A program made the translations under genes and the position numbers. DNA of 64,000 nt from Thermincola carboxydiphila. GTDB lineage: Bacteria > Bacillota > Thermincolia > Thermincolales > UBA2595. Positions within the stretch are counted from its first letter, which is position 1. Every line of letters starts with the position of its first letter. The notes under the pieces are model-generated. The model made no database searches. It was not told the origin of the DNA and saw only the letters and a list, made by a program, of their open reading frames with translations. Shown one piece after another: positions 60,909 through 64,000 of the stretch. Location: the NCBI GenBank assembly GCA_016841325.1, contig JAENZJ010000019.1, forward strand, positions 1 to 64,000, read 5' to 3'.

Positions 60909-62534
60909 TTACAAAAATAATTTTTGTTTATTTTCTCTTTTACCCTTATCTGACTGAATGTCTAAAACATCGCTTTCATCATCATTACCTTCATCATCAT
61001 CTTCTTCATCCTCGTCATCCTCGTCTTCGTCATCACCTTCATCATCCGGGTCAGTTATCTGGGTTGGCATCGAATATGCCTTAATGGTTGTTACCTCATT
61101 TTCGTTATTAAGAGTCAGGATGACAATATCCCCTGCCTCCAGGTCGGCAAGTTCTGCAGTTTCACCGTTGAGGGTAATAGTTGCATCATCTGTGACTGAA
61201 TATTCTACAGGGTCTGCAGCAAGGGCATTTGTCTCATTAATGTTTTGTTCCTGTTCCTGCTCAATAGGCTGTTCGCCTGTTTTTTTGGAATTTTTAAGAT
61301 ATCCCTTTAACTTATTGGTGTTCCTGTTGCGTTCTTTTTCCTGTCCCCAGGTTTTTTCCACGATTTGCAGCGTGCTGTTATCTGCATCAACTGAATAGAC
61401 AACTCCTTTTACTGTTGCCGGCGCTACTTCGATGTAAACAGCAACCCCACTGTTGTCAATTACCAGTTTTGCTGTTGTGCCAACTTCGACATCACCAAGT
61501 TCAGCTTCCTGGTTATAAACATATATGAGCGCATCATCAGCTACCGGATATGTAACCACACCTGATTCCTCATCTTCGTCTTCATCTTCGTCTTCATCTT
61601 CGTCCTCATCTTCTTCTTCGTCTACATCTTCATCTTCATCTTCGTCCTCATCCTCATCTTCGTCCTCATCCTCATCTTCGTCTTCATCTTCATCTTCGTC
61701 TTCATCTTCATCTTCGTCTTCATCTTCATCTTCGTCTACGTCTTCGTCGCCGATATCAAGTGTTATGGTACCCTGGCAGTAAATTGTTTCGGTAACAGAG
61801 TCATCAATAGTTGTATCATCAGTTGAGACCTCAACTACTGTACCGTCAATGTAAGTCTTGAGCTGCCCCGGGATGGGAAGTTCATCTGTGGAGGCCCCCA
61901 GCATAACTGCTATCTGAGCCCTGGTTACAGGTTTGTTGGGCTGGAATGTTCCATCAGGAAAACCGTTTATAATATTGTTTTTCATTGCTGAGGCTACATA
62001 ACCGGTATCAGAGATTTCAGCAGTATCCTTGAAAGGCAGGAGCACATTCTGCATCTCTGCTGCATCTTCTTCCAGACCCAGTGCTTTTATGATCAGTTTG
62101 ACAACCCATTCTCTGCTGGCTGCCTTATTTGACTGGAAGTTTCCGGAAGCAGACATTTCCAGGTAACCGTTTTTATATGCATATGCCACATGCTTTTTAG
62201 CCCACGCCGGAATCTTGTCTGCATCTTTATAAGGCAGTACAACTGAACCTAAATCCAGGTCTGCAACCTCTTCTTCAAGTCCTGCTGCCCTAAGGGTTAA
62301 GACCACAGCCTCTGCATGGGTGACAGGTTTATTGGGCTGGAATGTTCCGTCAGGATATCCTGTGATAATATTTTGGGCCTTCATTTTGTAGACGTGTTTA
62401 AAAGCCCATTTGGCCTGATCCATGTCCTTAAAATCAAAACCGCCAGTACCTTTTTTTGCAACAGCTCCTGTGGTTGCAGTCATAAGGAGAAACACGGTAA
62501 CCATCAAGATTGCCACTATTTTATTTTTTTTCAA
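60909..62534 (-). CDS. S-layer-homology protein with long Asp/Glu repeat
   Basis: 541 residues. After a signal peptide (KIVAILMVTVFLLMTATTGAVA) come three SLH domains (residues ~35-215: NIITGYPDGTFQPNKPVTHAEAV; NGYLEMSASGNFQSNKAASREW; NIINGFPDGTFQPNKPVTRAQIA), which bind cell-wall polymer. Residues ~260-345 are almost pure Asp-Glu (DE repeats), then a beta-rich part and a second acidic stretch at the C-terminus. Such stretches bind cations. The gene is controlled by a c-di-GMP-I riboswitch in its leader, so the protein is likely a regulated surface component. ATG with GGAGGG upstream. Confidence 0.9.
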   Translation of the reverse strand: MKKNKIVAILMVTVFLLMTATTGAVAKKGTGGFDFKDMDQAKWAFKHVYKMKAQNIITGYPDGTFQPNKPVTHAEAVVLTLRAAGLEEEVADLDLGSVVLPYKDADKIPAWAKKHVAYAYKNGYLEMSASGNFQSNKAASREWVVKLIIKALGLEEDAAEMQNVLLPFKDTAEISDTGYVASAMKNNIINGFPDGTFQPNKPVTRAQIAVMLGASTDELPIPGQLKTYIDGTVVEVSTDDTTIDDSVTETIYCQGTITLDIGDEDVDEDEDEDEDEDEDEDEDEDEDEDEDEDEDEDEDEDEDVDEEEDEDEDEDEDEDEDEESGVVTYPVADDALIYVYNQEAELGDVEVGTTAKLVIDNSGVAVYIEVAPATVKGVVYSVDADNSTLQIVEKTWGQEKERNRNTNKLKGYLKNSKKTGEQPIEQEQEQNINETNALAADPVEYSVTDDATITLNGETAELADLEAGDIVILTLNNENEVTTIKAYSMPTQITDPDDEGDDEDEDDEDEEDDDEGNDDESDVLDIQSDKGKRENKQKLFL

Positions 62535-62611
62535 TTCAATCCCTCCCTAAATTACTAATGGTGCAAAAATAAGATCAGGTTAGAAAACATCCCCCCTCTC
62601 CAATTTTACCA

Positions 62612-62650
62612 ACAGAAAACCCTTCACTATAACATCTGGTAACTGAAGGG
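62612..62650 (-). terminator. Riboswitch expression-platform terminator
   Basis: On the minus strand CCCTTCA and TGAAGGG form a stem followed by TTTTCTG. It is placed between the c-di-GMP riboswitch and the SLH gene, so ligand-dependent termination is plausible. Confidence 0.65.
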
Positions 62651-62670
62651 CTGCATTTGAAATGTTCACT

Positions 62671-62745
62671 GGCAGCCTGGCAGTCATGGCAATATTGCCT
62701 TAGACCCATAGCTTTGCGTCCCCGGCTTTCACCGGGTTTGCCCCT
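62671..62745 (-). promoter_or_regulatory. c-di-GMP-I (GEMM) riboswitch upstream of the SLH gene
   Basis: On the minus strand: GGGGCAAAC, a P2 stem CCGG-TGAAAG-CCGG with a GAAA loop, the conserved GGACGCAAAGCTATGGGTCTAA, then GCAATATTGC, and CATGACTGCCAGGCTGCC. This fits the GEMM-I consensus very well, including the GACGCAAAG core. It lies about 140 bases before the SLH gene on the same strand, with a terminator between. The rest of 62535-62868 holds no gene. Confidence 0.93.
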
Positions 62746-62868
62746 GCAGATTCATATTGGGTTTTCTTAGTCTTTGGGTTTTCTATCTATTGAATACGTA
62801 GGCCTGAGTCTTTTTTGTACCGTTTCTGTTGAGGCAACAGTACATTTTACAACATGTTAAATATTTGT

Positions 62869-63117
62869 TTACTTTTTGTTCACATCTTCCCGTATATTCT
62901 TTGCCGATACAGTCTTTTCCAGCCGGGCACCCAGGAAATTAAACTGGAATCTGGCGCTGTCAGACTCCGGAGCCTGCGGATAAGCCAGGAATTCATCCGC
63001 AAATTCCTCATCGGTAATTCCGCCACTGATATTACTTATATCAGCTGAGTTTGCTTTAATACAGAGGTTGTCCACTTCCCTGACATGTTCTTCATGTTTA
63101 TTATTTTTTTTAGGCAC
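62869..63117 (-). CDS. Small hydrophilic protein of unknown function
   Basis: 82 residues. It is charged, with no membrane helix and no motif that I recognise; GGITDEEFADEFLAYPQAP is its most distinctive part. GTG start with GGGAGGGG upstream, a strong site that supports a real gene. It is upstream of the SLH riboswitch leader and probably has its own promoter. Confidence 0.55.
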   Translation of the reverse strand: MPKKNNKHEEHVREVDNLCIKANSADISNISGGITDEEFADEFLAYPQAPESDSARFQFNFLGARLEKTVSAKNIREDVNKK

Positions 63118-63218
63118 AAATATCCCCTCCCAGTAAAATGTTAAACTGTTAAACCGTTAAATATCATTTATATTCTGATTCCGGCAGTATTGTTTATGTA
63201 TGGCAAAAAGTGGTTTAT

Positions 63219-63497
63219 TCAGCGCCCTTTGGATACTCCGATAAATATCAGGATTACCCCGGCAAGTATGATCCCGAATTTAACGGGAGAAACCCGTCCG
63301 CTGAGGCCGGCCAGCCCCATTGCCATTACTATTGTCATGATGGTGGGGCCGATTAAGGCCAGGACTGCATTTATTTTTAATGCAGTCTGGATGCTGTCAA
63401 ATTTGATGAAGAGCAAGGCAGCCGCAAGTTCTATCAGACAGGATAAAATCCGCATCATTGCCATCCCGAACACAATCTTATCTTTTACAAAAAACAT
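63219..63497 (-). CDS. YqhV-family (DUF2619) membrane protein
   Basis: 92 residues with three hydrophobic helices: MAMMRILSCLIELAAALLFIKF, LKINAVLALIGPTIMTIVMAMG and SPVKFGIILAGVILIFIGV. The pattern R-x-L-S-x-x-I-E and INAxLALxGPxIMxxVMxxGLAGLxGxVSPxK is that of YqhV, which in Bacillus lies next to spoIIIA genes. The function is not known. ATG with AGGAGG upstream. Confidence 0.85.
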   Translation of the reverse strand: MFFVKDKIVFGMAMMRILSCLIELAAALLFIKFDSIQTALKINAVLALIGPTIMTIVMAMGLAGLSGRVSPVKFGIILAGVILIFIGVSKGR

Positions 63498-63647
63498 TTA
63501 ATCCTCCTGAAAACAAAGAATATATGAATTATTTATGCAGAGTTGCGATTAATTAGACATCGGCCTGTGAACCTGCTTCTCCTGTTTTGGAATATGAAGG
63601 CCGAATTGTGGAAAAATAAGTTTTGCAGACGAAAGGAGAAATGGAAA

Positions 63648-64000
63648 TTGAAGGCAAAAACCATTCCGATTCTGGCAGCTCTGGGAGCGGTACCCTTTAT
63701 AATGGTCCTGGGGAATTCGATGTTAATACCGGTTCTGCCCGAGATGCAGAAACAATTGGGAATTACTCAGTTTCAAACGAGCCTGGTTATCTCTATGTTT
63801 TCTATTCCTGCAGGTTTGGCAATACCCTTTGCCGGATTTTTGTCAGACCGCCTGGGGCGGAAAAAAATCATTGCCCCGGCATTGCTTATTTATGGGATAG
63901 GCGGACTTATTGCCGGTATTGCCGCCCTTTGTCTGGACAGGTGTTACTGGCTGATCATTTCTGGCAGGATTGTCCAGGGCATAGGGGCCGCCGGCACGGC
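63648..64000 (+). CDS. MFS transporter, 3' end beyond the window
   Basis: At least 117 residues, cut off by the end of the window. Helix 1 (ILAALGAVPFIMVLGNSMLIPVLPEM), helix 2 (SLVISMFSIPAGLAIPFAGFL) and the MFS signature loop GFLSDRLGRKKII between helices 2 and 3, then LLIYGIGGLIAGIAAL and IISGRIVQGIGAAG. It is a drug:H+ antiporter-like family member. The TTG start at 63648 follows AAGGAG; an ATG at 63641 is out of frame. Confidence 0.88.
   Translation, partial: MKAKTIPILAALGAVPFIMVLGNSMLIPVLPEMQKQLGITQFQTSLVISMFSIPAGLAIPFAGFLSDRLGRKKIIAPALLIYGIGGLIAGIAALCLDRCYWLIISGRIVQGIGAAGT

Noticed and set aside
61525-61782. Plus-strand frame of almost pure serine
   Set aside because: It is the antisense of the Asp/Glu repeat in the SLH protein gene.

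Overview
The window looks like a spore-forming, probably anaerobic Firmicute of the Clostridia/Peptococcaceae type. The evidence is the sporulation genes spmA, spmB and spoVK, strong AGGAGG ribosome-binding sites, frequent TTG and GTG starts, Bacillus-type LexA boxes, and the conserved Firmicute order miaB-ricA-like-mutS-mutL-miaA-hfq followed by spoVK-hflX-'aluminium resistance' PLP lyase and lexA/yneA. No rRNA, tRNA, CRISPR array or complete mobile element was recognised.

Bases 1-7.8 kb are an accessory island. Small AT-rich genes (two GNAT acetyltransferases, a cupin, a QueG-like iron-sulfur protein, an ECF sigma factor with a membrane partner, a dienelactone-hydrolase-like protein) are separated by GC-rich palindromes and short repeats. 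The first gene sits between two large nested palindromes that end in GTTATAC and GTTATGG, which is the layout of an integron gene cassette. Broken IS91 and IS110 transposases lie in the same island.

Bases 7.9-23.7 kb carry housekeeping and accessory genes: OsmC, a HEAT-like protein, a racemase homologue, two tandem DUF2284 cysteine proteins, a lipoprotein, a metallo-beta-lactamase-fold hydrolase, DNA polymerase IV, RidA, an L,D-transpeptidase-spmA-spmB operon, YjbQ and three glycosyltransferases. A 5.5-kb gene for a secreted protein with ten Calx-beta repeats follows, then NhaA and small proteins.

Bases 32-36 kb hold a malic enzyme beside an unusual Rossmann-PAS-HTH regulator, and the divergent lexA/yneA SOS pair with three LexA boxes. 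Bases 36-54.5 kb are mostly minus strand: a DUF456 protein, a response regulator with a degenerate GGDEF domain, the PLP lyase, an HflX with an N-terminal JAMM motif, spoVK, and the long miaB-to-hfq operon, in which a hydantoinase-like gene and a deacetylase-like gene are inserted between mutS and mutL. The HU gene is read on the plus strand behind a c-di-GMP-I riboswitch.

Bases 54.7-64 kb contain a MerR regulator, a CNNM/CorC-type transporter with HtpX, a glutamate-synthase-like FMN protein with a ferritin-like protein, an ArsR operon, a second YneA-like LysM protein, and an S-layer-homology protein with a long Asp/Glu repeat whose leader holds a second c-di-GMP-I riboswitch. The window ends inside an MFS transporter. 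The two c-di-GMP riboswitches and the GGDEF response regulator suggest that c-di-GMP signalling affects both the cell surface and the nucleoid.
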